Below are positions 1-7,791 of a stretch of DNA of 35,632 bases, one piece after another. The notes below the pieces were generated by a model that had not been told where the DNA came from, made no database searches, and saw only the letters and a program-made list of their open reading frames with translations. Each line of letters opens with the position of its first letter. Positions within the stretch are counted from its first letter, which is position 1. Origin of the DNA: Rubrivivax sp. (GTDB lineage: Bacteria > Pseudomonadota > Gammaproteobacteria > Burkholderiales > Burkholderiaceae_C); assembly GCA_016788525.1 (NCBI GenBank), contig JAEUPD010000250.1, positions 1 through 35,632 on the forward strand. Direction: 5' to 3'. The position numbers were made by a program, and so were the translations under genes.

Positions 1-82
1 GGCGCGGCGCCCGGGGGGCGCCGGGCCCCTGGCCCGCGGCGCGGGGGCCGGGGGGGGGGGGGGCGCGCCCCCCCCCCGCGCC
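1..82. other. Low-complexity window edge, probable poor sequence
   Basis: This stretch consists almost only of G and C, with a run of 14 G (50-63) and a run of 10 C (68-77) a few bases apart. From about position 83 normal coding sequence of the regulator gene begins. Homopolymers like these inside a conserved coding frame are not expected and resemble a badly resolved contig end. The reading frame of the overlapping gene should not be trusted here. Confidence 0.6.
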
Positions 83-3027
83 AGGGCGGCGGATTCGATC
101 AGCGCGTAGGCCAGGTGCGCCTTGTCGTCGCGCTCGCGCAGGGCGGCGAGGCTGGCCGCCACGGCAGGCGCAGCGTCGGCCTCGCCGCGGCGAAGGCGCG
201 CCAGCGCCGCCAGCGCGTCGGCAAACGGGACCTGCGACTCGCCCATGCGCCGCGCGGCGTGGGCCACCTCGTCGGCGTGGCGCAGGACCTCATCGGTCTG
301 GCCGAGCTCGAACTCGACGGTGGCCAGCGCGAGCATGCATTCGTACTCGCGCCAGTGGTTGGCCACGGCGCGCGCCAGCGCCACCGCACGGGCCAGCGCC
401 TCGCGCGCCGCGCTCAGGTTGCCGTCGGCGCGGGCGGCCAGGCCGCGGCCCCACTCGAGTTCCATCACCGGCAGCTGCAGCTCGCCGGCCAGGGCTGCCG
501 CTTCGTCAAGCAAGGCGCGGGCCCGCTCGCCGTCGGAGTCGATGTCCAGCAGGCAGCGCCCGGTGTTGGCCAGCTGGCGGCAGCGCGTGTGTGCATCGGC
601 GCGGCGCGTGCTGCGCTCGGCGGCGAGCGTGGCCTCGTGCGCGCCGGCCGTGTCGCCCGCCTGCTGGCGCCAGAAGGCCAGGATCTCCCAGGCGGCCGAG
701 GCCTCGGCGGGCAGGTCCAGGTCCTGCGCGGCGACGATGGCGCCCTGGATGCGTGCGGCCAGGTCGGGCAGGCGCCGGCCGCCGGGCGCCGCCGCGGCGG
801 CCACGCGCAGGCGCAGCAGGCCGATCTCCAGCCGAACGCGCGGCGCACCCGGGGCCAGCGCGTCGACCATCGCCAGGCCGCGCTCGGCCACCTGGGCCGC
901 TTCGACGTTGGCGAACACGCGCAGCCAGTGCTCGCCGGCGGCCAGTGACGCGCTGGCGGCCAGCGGCGCGTCGCCGGCCAGGCCGGCATGGTGCACGACG
1001 GCGCCGTGCTGCCAGGGGTCGTGATGGCTGGCCTCGGCGCAGGCCCGCGCGATCTGCCGGTGCAGCGCGCGGCGGCGCGGTGACGACAGACCGCGGTAGA
1101 CGGCCTGGCGAACCAGGCCGTGCACGAAGTCGAACCCGCCCTCGTCGGTGGCGCGCAGCAGCCCGCGTCGCTCGAACGCGGCGATGCGGACCAGCACGTC
1201 GGCCACCGCGAGCGACGTGGATGCCGCCAGGCGCTCGGCACCGAACTCGCCGCCCAGCGCCGCGCACCAGCCGAGCAAGTCGCGCGCGGCATCGTCCAGC
1301 GGTCGCAGACGCTCGTCGATCAACGCCTCCAGCGGCCGTGGCTCCTGCGCGCCGCCGCCGCCGGCGCGGGCCAGTTCCAGCAAGAACAGCGGGTTGCCGC
1401 CGCTGGCGCGCAGCGCCTCGGTCACGTCGGGCAGGCGCTCGCCGAGCCATTGCCGCACGTCGGCTTCGAGCAAAGGCGCCAGGTCGTTGCGATGCAGCGA
1501 ACGCTCGCGCGCCAGCGACTGCAGCAGGCCCTTGGCGGCGGCGTTGTCTTCAATCTCGCCGGCGCGCGCGGCAGCGGCGAACAGCACGGGCAGGCGCCGG
1601 TCGGCGAGCCGGCGTTGGACGAAGTGCAGCAGCGCGGCCGAGGCGTCGTCGATCCACTGCAGGTCGTCGACCATCACCGCCAGCGGCTGGCGCTCGGCCA
1701 GCGTGCACAGCAGCTGCGCGGCGGCGTCGAAGAGCTGTTCGCGGCTCACCGCGCCGGCGCTGCCGCCCAGCAGCGGTGCCGCCTGTGCCAGCACCTGCGA
1801 GCTAGCGCCTTGCGTGGGCAGGCCACGAACGGCGTCGAGCCACCAGCCGTAGGGGCGCACCGCTTCGGCTTCGAAGCAGCGCGCGCGCAGCACGTGCCGG
1901 CCGAGCCCGGCGGCACGAACGCCCAGGTGGTCGAGCAGCCGCGTCTTGCCGATGCCGGGCTCGCCGGCGAACAGCAGCATCGGCGCGGGGCCGGTGGCTG
2001 CCAGCGCTGCGTCGATGGCGCGACATTCGGCGTCGCGGCCGACCAGCGGCGCAGCGGCTGGCGCGGCGGCCGGCCGCAGCGGTGCGGTGGCCGCATCGGC
2101 CAGGGGCGCGGGCGCCACGTCCAGCGGGCTGGAGATGGAGACCGCCGCGGCGGCCGTCGCCGGCTCGGCTGATTCCGCCGCGGCCGCCGCCTGCCGGCGC
2201 GCCTGCCGCACGGCGCGCACGGCCTGGTCGAGTGCACCTCCGTCGGGCAGCGCCACCTCGCGCCTGAGCAGCTCTCGGGCCCATGCATAGTGCGTTTCGG
2301 CTTCCGGGTAGCGCCCGGCCGCCGCCAGCAGCCGCACCAGTGCGGCGTGCGCCGCTTCGGCCAGCGGGTCGGCAGCCACCAGTGCGCGGCCATGCGTCAG
2401 CGCGCGCTGCGGGTCGCTGCCCTCGAGCCGCGTGATGAGCGCGCCGAGCACCTCGCGGCGCCGTCGCGAGTAGCGCTCGCGCTCGGCCACGCACCAGTGG
2501 TGGAAGCGATAGCAGGCCGGCAGCTCGAGGCCGTCGAGGAACTCGCCTTGCAGCGCGCAGGCGGCCGCTTCCAGCGTGGCCAGCGGCAGCGCGTCGAGCG
2601 CGTCGCGGTCCAGCCAGGCGCCGACCTGCGCGCTGTCGACCTCGCAGCCGTGGGGCTCGAAGGCCACCTTGTCGCGGTCGGCGCGCAGGCGCTGGGTGGT
2701 CTCGTCGTCGACCACCGCGCGCAGCTTGGTCAGGCTCCAGCGCAGTGCGGCGCGCGGGTCGTCGGGCCCGTCCCAGAGCAGGTCGCACAGGGCCGCTCGC
2801 GACTGCGGCACCGCGGTGGCCACCAGGTAGCCCAGCAGCGCGCGCGTGCGCCGCGAGGGTGGCAGCGCCAGCAGCGGCCCGCCGCGGCCACGCCGCAGCT
2901 GGAGGTCACCGAGCAGGCGCACGTGCAACCTCGGGCCGGCGTTGCCGGCATTGGGCGGGCCAGGGCCGCAGGCACCCGGCTCGTTCGGCGCTTCCGGCGC
3001 GCCGGCCTGGCTGGTGGCGGTGCTCAC
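1..3027 (-). CDS. SARP/BTAD-type transcriptional regulator with AAA/STAND ATPase domain (3' end cut by window)
   Basis: This is a large cytoplasmic transcriptional regulator of the AfsR/LuxR-like ATPase class. A GTG at 3027 with AGGG about 8 bases upstream is the best start. After a Pro/Gly-rich leader comes a winged-helix part (about residues 30-115, ending W-S-L-T-K-L-R-A-V-V) and a BTAD helical domain (about 120-260, with the family-like stretch H-A-A-L-V-R-L-L-A-A-A-G-R-Y). Next are a P-loop GEPGIGKT (Lys 361), a Walker B-like region V-M-V-D-D-L-Q-W, and a long helical TPR-like tail. At least 980 codons are readable with no stop before the low-quality edge. The inducing signal is unknown. 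Architecture matches the 1238-aa regulator at 17209-20925, but the proteins are clearly diverged. An adenylate-cyclase-less LuxR-type ATPase is the nearest alternative label; no C-terminal HTH can be checked because the gene is truncated. Confidence 0.8.
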   Translation of the reverse strand, partial: MSTATSQAGAPEAPNEPGACGPGPPNAGNAGPRLHVRLLGDLQLRRGRGGPLLALPPSRRTRALLGYLVATAVPQSRAALCDLLWDGPDDPRAALRWSLTKLRAVVDDETTQRLRADRDKVAFEPHGCEVDSAQVGAWLDRDALDALPLATLEAAACALQGEFLDGLELPACYRFHHWCVAERERYSRRRREVLGALITRLEGSDPQRALTHGRALVAADPLAEAAHAALVRLLAAAGRYPEAETHYAWARELLRREVALPDGGALDQAVRAVRQARRQAAAAAESAEPATAAAAVSISSPLDVAPAPLADAATAPLRPAAAPAAAPLVGRDAECRAIDAALAATGPAPMLLFAGEPGIGKTRLLDHLGVRAAGLGRHVLRARCFEAEAVRPYGWWLDAVRGLPTQGASSQVLAQAAPLLGGSAGAVSREQLFDAAAQLLCTLAERQPLAVMVDDLQWIDDASAALLHFVQRRLADRRLPVLFAAAARAGEIEDNAAAKGLLQSLARERSLHRNDLAPLLEADVRQWLGERLPDVTEALRASGGNPLFLLELARAGGGGAQEPRPLEALIDERLRPLDDAARDLLGWCAALGGEFGAERLAASTSLAVADVLVRIAAFERRGLLRATDEGGFDFVHGLVRQAVYRGLSSPRRRALHRQIARACAEASHHDPWQHGAVVHHAGLAGDAPLAASASLAAGEHWLRVFANVEAAQVAERGLAMVDALAPGAPRVRLEIGLLRLRVAAAAAPGGRRLPDLAARIQGAIVAAQDLDLPAEASAAWEILAFWRQQAGDTAGAHEATLAAERSTRRADAHTRCRQLANTGRCLLDIDSDGERARALLDEAAALAGELQLPVMELEWGRGLAARADGNLSAAREALARAVALARAVANHWREYECMLALATVEFELGQTDEVLRHADEVAHAARRMGESQVPFADALAALARLRRGEADAAPAVAASLAALRERDDKAHLAYALIESAALARGGGAPPPPPAPAPRARGPAPPGRRA

Positions 3028-3030
3028 CTG

Positions 3031-3057
3031 GTGTGCCCTGTGTGCCCTGTGTGGCTT
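3031..3057. repeat. 9-bp tandem repeat before the regulator start
   Basis: The unit GTGTGCCCT occurs at 3031-3039 and 3040-3048, followed by a degenerate third copy at 3049-3057. On the minus strand it gives repeated CACAGGG-type sequence directly upstream of the GTG start at 3027, so the ribosome-binding AGGG of the regulator is part of the repeat. Copy-number change here would move or duplicate the binding site for the ribosome. Confidence 0.6.
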
Positions 3058-3230
3058 CCTCGGGCGCAGGGTACACGGGCGGCCCGCCCGGCGCCACGCG
3101 GCAGACACCGGGGTGCGCCGGCCGGCCGGTGCGGCGGGGGTTCGACATGGTGCGGTGCGGGAGAGCTGGTGGGATCTGGCGTCGGGACGTTGCGGCGCGC
3201 GGGCCGTGCGTGCAGCCGCGCGCCGGGGTT

Positions 3231-3725
3231 TCAGCTCAGCGGCTTGCCGCTGGGGTCGACCTCTTGGCCCTTGAACCAGTGCGGCAGCGGCTCCGGATTC
3301 GGCCGCCACCACGTGGGCTTGCGGTGGAACACGAACTCGCCTTCGATGCTGCGCCCGCGGATCACGCCCTTCCAGGTGTTGCGGCCGTAGGTGGGGCTTT
3401 CGGTTTCGGCCTCGAAGCGGATGGCACCGTCGGGCTCGACGCTGCGCGTGTAGCGGCCCTTGCCGTACTGGTACTGGTCGCAGTCGGAGCTGTGGAAGAG
3501 GCCGGCGGCGAAGCTGAGGATGTCTGACGGCACATGCGCCGCCTTGCCGGCCATGCCCGCCTGCGTGTCGAAGCGCCGGCCCTCCAGGCCGTCATTGGCC
3601 GCCGCGTGCTCGGGCCACTGCGCGGCCAGCAGCAGGGCGAGCGTGGCGCGGCCGGCGCCAAGGCACCAGGCGCGGCGTGTCGGCAGGCGGTTGTCGATGC
3701 TGGAAGCGGGGGCGAGGTGGCTCAT
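3231..3725 (-). CDS. Small exported protein of unknown function
   Basis: A 164-aa protein I do not recognise. The start at 3725 has AGGAG well placed upstream. The N-terminus has a long n-region with a Tat-like P-T-R-R-A-W-C, then a hydrophobic stretch (A-T-L-A-L-L-L-A-A) and likely cleavage after about residue 44 (H-A-A-A/N-D-G), so the product is probably periplasmic. The mature part is short, rich in aromatics and charged strands (R-F-E-A-E-T-E, W-K-G-V-I-R-G-R-S-I-E-G-E-F-V-F) and reads like a small beta-barrel or beta-sandwich. The pattern of a strand, W/Y-x-G-x-I-x-G, then G-x-F resembles the second beta module of the WSC protein upstream at 3896-5302, so the two may be distantly related; that is inference. 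It lies between that gene and the regulator gene on the same strand. A pair of palindromic repeats sits 31-74 bp upstream of its start. Confidence 0.7.
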   Translation of the reverse strand: MSHLAPASSIDNRLPTRRAWCLGAGRATLALLLAAQWPEHAAANDGLEGRRFDTQAGMAGKAAHVPSDILSFAAGLFHSSDCDQYQYGKGRYTRSVEPDGAIRFEAETESPTYGRNTWKGVIRGRSIEGEFVFHRKPTWWRPNPEPLPHWFKGQEVDPSGKPLS

Positions 3726-3755
3726 GACGAAATCTCCTGAGGGTGGGGAACATGA

Positions 3756-3799
3756 GGTGCGCTGCACCGGGTGAACATTCCGGTGCGCTGCACCGGGTG
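3756..3799. promoter_or_regulatory. Paired palindromic direct repeats upstream of 3725 gene
   Basis: The 18-bp sequence GGTGCGCTGCACCGGGTG occurs twice, at 3756-3773 and 3782-3799, 26 bp apart start to start. Each copy contains the palindrome GGTGC-gct-GCACC; the second is extended to CCGGTGC/GCACCGG. They lie 31-74 bp upstream of the start codon of the small exported protein, where an operator pair or a duplicated 5' UTR hairpin would sit. The bound protein is unknown. Confidence 0.5.
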
Positions 3800-3895
3800 G
3801 GAGTGACTGTGGCCCGGCACCGTTGTTGCCAGCGTTGGAATGGCGGTGGGCGCGCGGCGCCGGGGCGGCAAGTGGAGGTCGGGGGCGTGCCGGTG

Positions 3896-5302
3896 TCAGC
3901 GCCCGGTGGTGAACACCGCGTTCGCGTTCGGCCCGCCGCAAGCCTGGCGGGAGTTGCCGGTGCAGGGCATCTGGCAGCTCTGCGCCGCGCCGAAGCGCCC
4001 GTAGCTGTTGCCGCACAGGCAGCTCTCGCCGTACTGCACGCCGGCGTACTTGAAGCCCTTGGCAGCGCAGGTCTGCACGCAGCGCTCGGGGGTGTTCTGG
4101 GCGCTGCGCTCGAGGTGCCCGTCGAGGTCGAACGGGCGGTTCGGGTCGCGGAAGCAGCCGAGGTAGCGCGGCGCGGCCAGCGCGGTGGGGACGACCGGCG
4201 CCATTTGCGCCGCGGCGACGCTGCCGCCCTGGATCGTCGCGCGCCAGGGCTTGTGGCCCGCGAAGCGGTTGCAGCCGAAGGTGCCGCCGGCCTGGTTGCC
4301 CTGGATCGTGCCGGTGTATGTGCAGTCGTAGCCGTCGGTGCTCTGGGTGCGCCGGATCGACACCTGGTTGCCGGCCAGCGACATCTGCAGCAGCGCGCGC
4401 ACGCGGCCGTTGCTCCACGAGGCATCGAAGACGTTCGTGCCCGGCCGGCGGGTCCACACCGCGTGCTCGGTCTCCTCGGTCTCGTGCCAGACGCTGCCCA
4501 GATCGGCCGCCGGCGCCATCGCCGTGGTGGCCGGGCCGGCCCCTGCCGCAAGGGGCGGCGGCACCACGCGCTGGTGGGCGCCGGCGGCGTCGGCGCAGCG
4601 CAGCGTGAAACGGCTGCCGCCCGGGTACATGCCGTGGGCCTGCCGCCCGTCGAGGTCGACCCTCGCGCCGAAGGTGCCGGTGTAGCCGTTGTCGGTGCGC
4701 GTGCGAACGATGTGGAGGACGGCCGGATCGCGCTTGTCCAGGTCGAGTGTCAGTTCGCCGCGCGAGGTGGGCCCGCCGGGCGAGGTGTAGACGACATCGA
4801 AGACATTGCCCGAGCCGCGCCGCGTGTACATGCCGGTCCAGTAGTTGCCTTCGCCCGTCTCGACGAAGCCGGAAGCGTTGGCCCAGCAGTTGCCGCCGGC
4901 CGCCGCCGCCGGTGGTGGCAGCGGGGTTGGCGGCGGCGCGACCTGGTTCATGCGCTGCTGCAGCCGCACGCGCTCGGCGCCCGGCACGCCGGGGTCATTG
5001 GAGCCCTCCGAGGCAACGAAGACGATGACCGACATCCTGTCGGCCGCCAGGCCCGTGCAGTTGATGTAGCTGCCGTGGTTGGCCTTGAAGCCGCCGACGA
5101 AGCCTTCGCCTTGCGAGGGCGTGGCGTGGTAGCCCTCGGCCACCAGCGACTGGTAGGCGCGGCCCAGGCACTCCTGGTAGCCGACGGGCAGGTCCTGGAT
5201 GCCGCGCGACAGCGCGAGCGCGTGCGCGGCGCCCGCGGGCAGCCACGCCGCCAGCGACAGCATGAGGCCTGGCCAGAAGCGACGGGAGAGAGCGTGATGC
5301 AT
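3896..5302 (-). CDS. Exported protein with two beta modules and a C-terminal WSC domain
   Basis: A 468-aa protein. The start at 5302 is followed by a clear signal peptide (M-H-H-A-L-S-R-R-F..., cleavage near A-H-A/L-A-L); the longer open frame upstream is low-complexity and was not used. Residues about 28-125 form a first domain with a Y-Q-E-C-L-G-R-A-Y segment, followed by a Pro-rich linker. Two similar beta-rich modules follow, with the shared pattern E-T-x-E-x-x-x-W...T-R-R-x-G-(S/T)-x-N-V-F-D (about residues 140-240 and 270-370), an apparent internal duplication. Residues about 380-467 look like a WSC domain: Y-L-G-C-F at the start, eight cysteines, and C-L-C-G-N-S-Y-G. WSC domains are known mainly from fungal and animal surface proteins and enzymes, where they bind carbohydrate; bacterial examples are uncommon. 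I infer a periplasmic or surface glycan-binding protein. No catalytic motif was seen. Confidence 0.75.
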   Translation of the reverse strand: MHHALSRRFWPGLMLSLAAWLPAGAAHALALSRGIQDLPVGYQECLGRAYQSLVAEGYHATPSQGEGFVGGFKANHGSYINCTGLAADRMSVIVFVASEGSNDPGVPGAERVRLQQRMNQVAPPPTPLPPPAAAAGGNCWANASGFVETGEGNYWTGMYTRRGSGNVFDVVYTSPGGPTSRGELTLDLDKRDPAVLHIVRTRTDNGYTGTFGARVDLDGRQAHGMYPGGSRFTLRCADAAGAHQRVVPPPLAAGAGPATTAMAPAADLGSVWHETEETEHAVWTRRPGTNVFDASWSNGRVRALLQMSLAGNQVSIRRTQSTDGYDCTYTGTIQGNQAGGTFGCNRFAGHKPWRATIQGGSVAAAQMAPVVPTALAAPRYLGCFRDPNRPFDLDGHLERSAQNTPERCVQTCAAKGFKYAGVQYGESCLCGNSYGRFGAAQSCQMPCTGNSRQACGGPNANAVFTTGR

Positions 5303-5674
5303 GGGGGTTTCCGATCGATGGTGGGAGGTAGCGGGAGCTGGGGCTTGGCTTGCCGGTGTGTGGCACCGGGCGAGGGGCACTGTGGCGGCCGGGCGTTGAA
5401 GCCGGCGTTGGAACGATCGTTGGACGCGCCGTGCCGCCGTCGAGCGACCGTTCCCGCGGCGGCTGCCGGGGCGACCGGTCGAGCAACGGCATCGGCCGGC
5501 AGCCTGCGGCCCTCGGCCACGCCTGGTGGCGTTGTGGCGGGCCCGCACGGCGGTGCTGCAGCGCTGGGGACCGACGTTGAACCCTGCGCGGCGCGTTGGG
5601 GAAAACCGCGACGGCGGCGCGGCGGGCCCGGCGTTATGGTCCTGCCTGTACTCGTTTACCCGGAGATTTCATCG
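5303..5674. other. Divergent intergenic region between WSC gene and dctP
   Basis: This 372-bp gap separates two divergent genes and should hold both promoters. It is GC-rich and I see no convincing -35/-10 pair, no riboswitch-like fold and no coding sequence. A ribosome-binding GGAG at 5662-5665 belongs to the dctP start at 5675. Confidence 0.4.
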
Positions 5675-5710
5675 ATGAAATGACGCAGCTTCGTCCAGGC
5701 CGGCGCCGCC
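5675..5710 (+). other. dctP: Interrupted 5' end of dctP: ATG AAA TGA
   Basis: ATG at 5675 has GGAG 9 bp upstream and is in frame with the long dctP frame. Codon 3 is TGA (5681-5683). If it were CGA the leader would read M-K-R-R-S-F-V-Q-A-G-A-A, a typical Tat-type signal start continuing through V-T-L-G-T-P-L-A-A-L-A to Q-Q. The single T at 5681 therefore looks like a nonsense change or a base-call error in an otherwise intact gene. Confidence 0.75.
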
Positions 5711-6712
5711 GTGACCCTGGGCACCCCGCTGGCCGCGCTGGCCCAGCAGAGCGTGACGCTTAAGTTCCACACCTTCATGGCGCCGATGAGCAACGTGTGG
5801 CTCACGATGCACAAGCCGTGGATGGAGAAGGTGGAGAAGGACTCGGGCGGCCGCATCAAGTTCGAGGCCTACCCGGCGATGCAGCTGGGCGGCACGCCGG
5901 TGCAGCTGTACGACCAGGCGCGCGACGGCGTCGTCGACATCATCTGGACGCTGCCGGCCAACACCGCCGGGCGCTTCCCGCGCATCGAGGTGTTCGAGCT
6001 GCCGTTCATGATGAACAACGCCGAGGCCACCTCGAAGGCCTATTGGGAGTACTTCCAGACCCAGTGCCCCGACGAGTTCAAGGAAACGCAGGTGCTGGCG
6101 CTGCACGTGCATGGCCCGGGCATGTTCCACTCGGCCAGCAAGCAGATCAAGAGCGTGGCCGATCTGAAGGGCATGAAGGTGCGCGGCCCCACGCGCCAGA
6201 TCACCAAGATGCTGGGCAGCGTGGGGGCAACGCCGGTGGGCATGCCGCTGCCGCAGATTCCCGACGCACTGAGCAAGGGCACCATCGAGGCGTGCGTCAT
6301 CCCGTGGGAGGTGGTGCCTTCGGTCAAGGTGCACGAGCTGACCAAGTTCCACAGCGAGTTCGACAACACCGCCGGCGCGCTTTACACCACCACCTTCGTG
6401 ATGGCGATGAACAAGGCCAAGTACGAGGGCCTGGCGCCCGACCTGAAGAAGGTCATCGACGCCAACAGCGGCCTGGCCACCTCGGGCTGGCTGGGCAAGA
6501 CCCAGCAGGGCAACGACCCCGCCGGCCGCAAGGCCGCGGTGGACCGCGGCAACACGATCTACCAGTTCACCGCGGCACAGCGGGAAGAGTTCGTGAAGCT
6601 GTCGGCCAACATCGACGACGAGTGGGTCGCCGACATGGACAAGCGCGGCTTCAGGGGCAAGGCGCTGCTGGACTCGGCGCGTGCGCTGATCGCCAAGCAC
6701 GGCAAGGGGTGA
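5711..6712 (+). CDS. dctP: TRAP transporter substrate-binding protein, DctP family (leader interrupted)
   Basis: This encodes the periplasmic binding component of a tripartite (TRAP) carboxylate transporter. The frame from the in-frame GTG at 5711 gives 333 aa, but that start lacks a good ribosome site and gives only the hydrophobic core and cleavage site of a signal peptide (P-L-A-A-L-A/Q-Q). The natural start is almost certainly 5675, broken by TGA at codon 3. The mature part is full length, with H-K-P-W-M-E-K-V-E near the start, Y-P-A-M-Q-L-G-G, and the M-K-V-R-G-P segment carrying the arginine that in this family pairs with the substrate carboxylate. The substrate cannot be told from sequence. 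No DctQ or DctM membrane genes are adjacent, so it is an orphan or works with a distant transporter. A strong hairpin follows at 6777. As read, it is either a fresh pseudogene, translated at low level without a proper leader, or affected by a sequencing error. Confidence 0.85.
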   Translation: MTLGTPLAALAQQSVTLKFHTFMAPMSNVWLTMHKPWMEKVEKDSGGRIKFEAYPAMQLGGTPVQLYDQARDGVVDIIWTLPANTAGRFPRIEVFELPFMMNNAEATSKAYWEYFQTQCPDEFKETQVLALHVHGPGMFHSASKQIKSVADLKGMKVRGPTRQITKMLGSVGATPVGMPLPQIPDALSKGTIEACVIPWEVVPSVKVHELTKFHSEFDNTAGALYTTTFVMAMNKAKYEGLAPDLKKVIDANSGLATSGWLGKTQQGNDPAGRKAAVDRGNTIYQFTAAQREEFVKLSANIDDEWVADMDKRGFRGKALLDSARALIAKHGKG

Positions 6713-6776
6713 GCAGGCCCGCAGGCGCGGTGCACTGAGCGCCGCGGCGAAGGCCGCTGCCACGGCGTGGCGTTGT

Positions 6777-6810
6777 GCGGGCCCACCTTGGTGGGCCCGC
6801 GCGCTTTCTT
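6777..6810 (+). terminator. Hairpin terminator after dctP
   Basis: Perfect 11-bp stem: GCGGGCCCACC at 6777-6787 pairs with GGTGGGCCCGC at 6790-6800 around a TT loop. It is followed by GCGC and then TTTCTT (6805-6810). It lies 64 bp after the dctP stop and 26 bp before the stop of the convergent gene, so it may serve both. Confidence 0.65.
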
Positions 6811-6835
6811 GCCCTGCCGGCAGCGCCGTGCTGCG

Positions 6836-7441
6836 CTAGGCCGAGCGACGCTCGCGCCAGGCCCTGAGCAGTGCCCGCGTCTCCTCGTCGGCCCGCGGCG
6901 CGAGCTTCCAGTACTCGCTGCAGTCGCTCTTGCGCGCCAGCAGCCGGTGGTTGATGAGTTCGCGGCGCAGCGTGACGTGGTCGCCGAAGGCATTGGCCGC
7001 CTTCAGGATGGCGTTGACCTCGCGCTCGGTGTAGCGGCGCTTGGCCTCGAACTGCGTCCACAGCACCCACATCGCCAGCCGCTGCACCGTGTACTTCACC
7101 GGCCAGCGCACCAGGCGCCCGGCGGCGTCGAACTGGCCCAGCGTCTTGCGGGCGTTGTCGGTGAGGGCGCCGGCCGGCGCGGCCGCTGCCGCGGGCGCAT
7201 CCGCCGAAAGGGTGGTGCGCGCCGCGCCTGGCGCCGCAGCCGACGGGTTGCCCGCGTCCTCCAGCGCCGCGCGCAGCGCCTGGTAGTTGCGGTGGCCGAG
7301 CGCCGTGGCGACCAGGCCAAGCACCTCGCTGTGGCCGGGCGGCTCGGGGTCGGTGGCGTGGCGCTGCTTCATCGCGCGGCCCAGCGCGCGGGCAAACGCC
7401 GACAGGTCGGGCACGACCAGGGGCAAGGGAACGCGGGTCAT
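6836..7441 (-). CDS. DUF2087 domain-containing protein
   Basis: A 201-aa cytoplasmic protein. The start at 7441 is chosen for AAGGA about 9 bp upstream; the frame stays open further upstream but that part is low-complexity. Residues about 10-60 (S-A-F-A-R-A-L-G...S-E-V-L-G-L-V-A-T-A-L-G-H-R-N-Y-Q-A-L) resemble the short helical N-terminal segment found in bacterial proteins named glyoxalase-superfamily-like. After an Ala-rich linker, residues about 112-190 match DUF2087: G-R-L-V-R-W-P, Y-T-E-R-E-V-N-A-I-L, F-G-D-H-V-T-L-R-R-E-L-I and a final Y-W-K. DUF2087 is a small winged-helix-like domain often linked to regulators; its role is not established. Downstream is the convergent dctP. I am fairly sure of the domain and do not know the function. 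Confidence 0.8.
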   Translation of the reverse strand: MTRVPLPLVVPDLSAFARALGRAMKQRHATDPEPPGHSEVLGLVATALGHRNYQALRAALEDAGNPSAAAPGAARTTLSADAPAAAAAPAGALTDNARKTLGQFDAAGRLVRWPVKYTVQRLAMWVLWTQFEAKRRYTEREVNAILKAANAFGDHVTLRRELINHRLLARKSDCSEYWKLAPRADEETRALLRAWRERRSA

Positions 7442-7791
7442 CGGTCCAGTCCTTCGAGAACCTCGCCGCGGGCCACTCGTCTCATGCGAGTGGAACCCGC
7501 CGGCAGGCATGCCGCGAGCGCTTCTGGTGGGAACCCCGCATCGGGGCGCCGGGGGTTGCCGACTTCCGGCACCAGCGCCCGCATCGGCTGGTGATGCGAC
7601 CGGAGGATGCCAATGGGATCTGGGAATGGCAGGTTCAGCTCGCAGCCCTGCTCTTGGGGGAGGGCTGCGCGGCAACGCCTGGGTGGACTGCCGACCGGGA
7701 GCGAAGTGTAGCGAAGCGAAGCGAGTGGGCGTCGTCCGCGGACCCGGCCTTCGGGCCCGGTTGGAGGACCGGGCCGCCCCCCCCCGGCTCA
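7442..7791. other. Intergenic region upstream of DUF2087 gene
   Basis: No gene is visible in this 350-bp stretch. It contains several short GC hairpins: A-A-CCCC...GGGG-TT around 7531-7556, and CCCGG/CCGGG pairs around 7743-7775. There is also a small GCGAA repeat at 7711-7724 and a run of 9 C (7777-7785). It looks like degenerate repeat sequence. The promoter for the DUF2087 gene must be here but is not recognisable. Confidence 0.35.

Noticed and set aside
3031-3057. Short repeats as a CRISPR or phage-integration site
   Set aside because: Units are 9 bp with no spacers and no integrase or cas gene nearby.
7696-7790. Possible small RNA or terminator cluster in the GC hairpins and C-run
   Set aside because: No T-run, promoter or clear fold; the 9-C run makes the local sequence itself doubtful.
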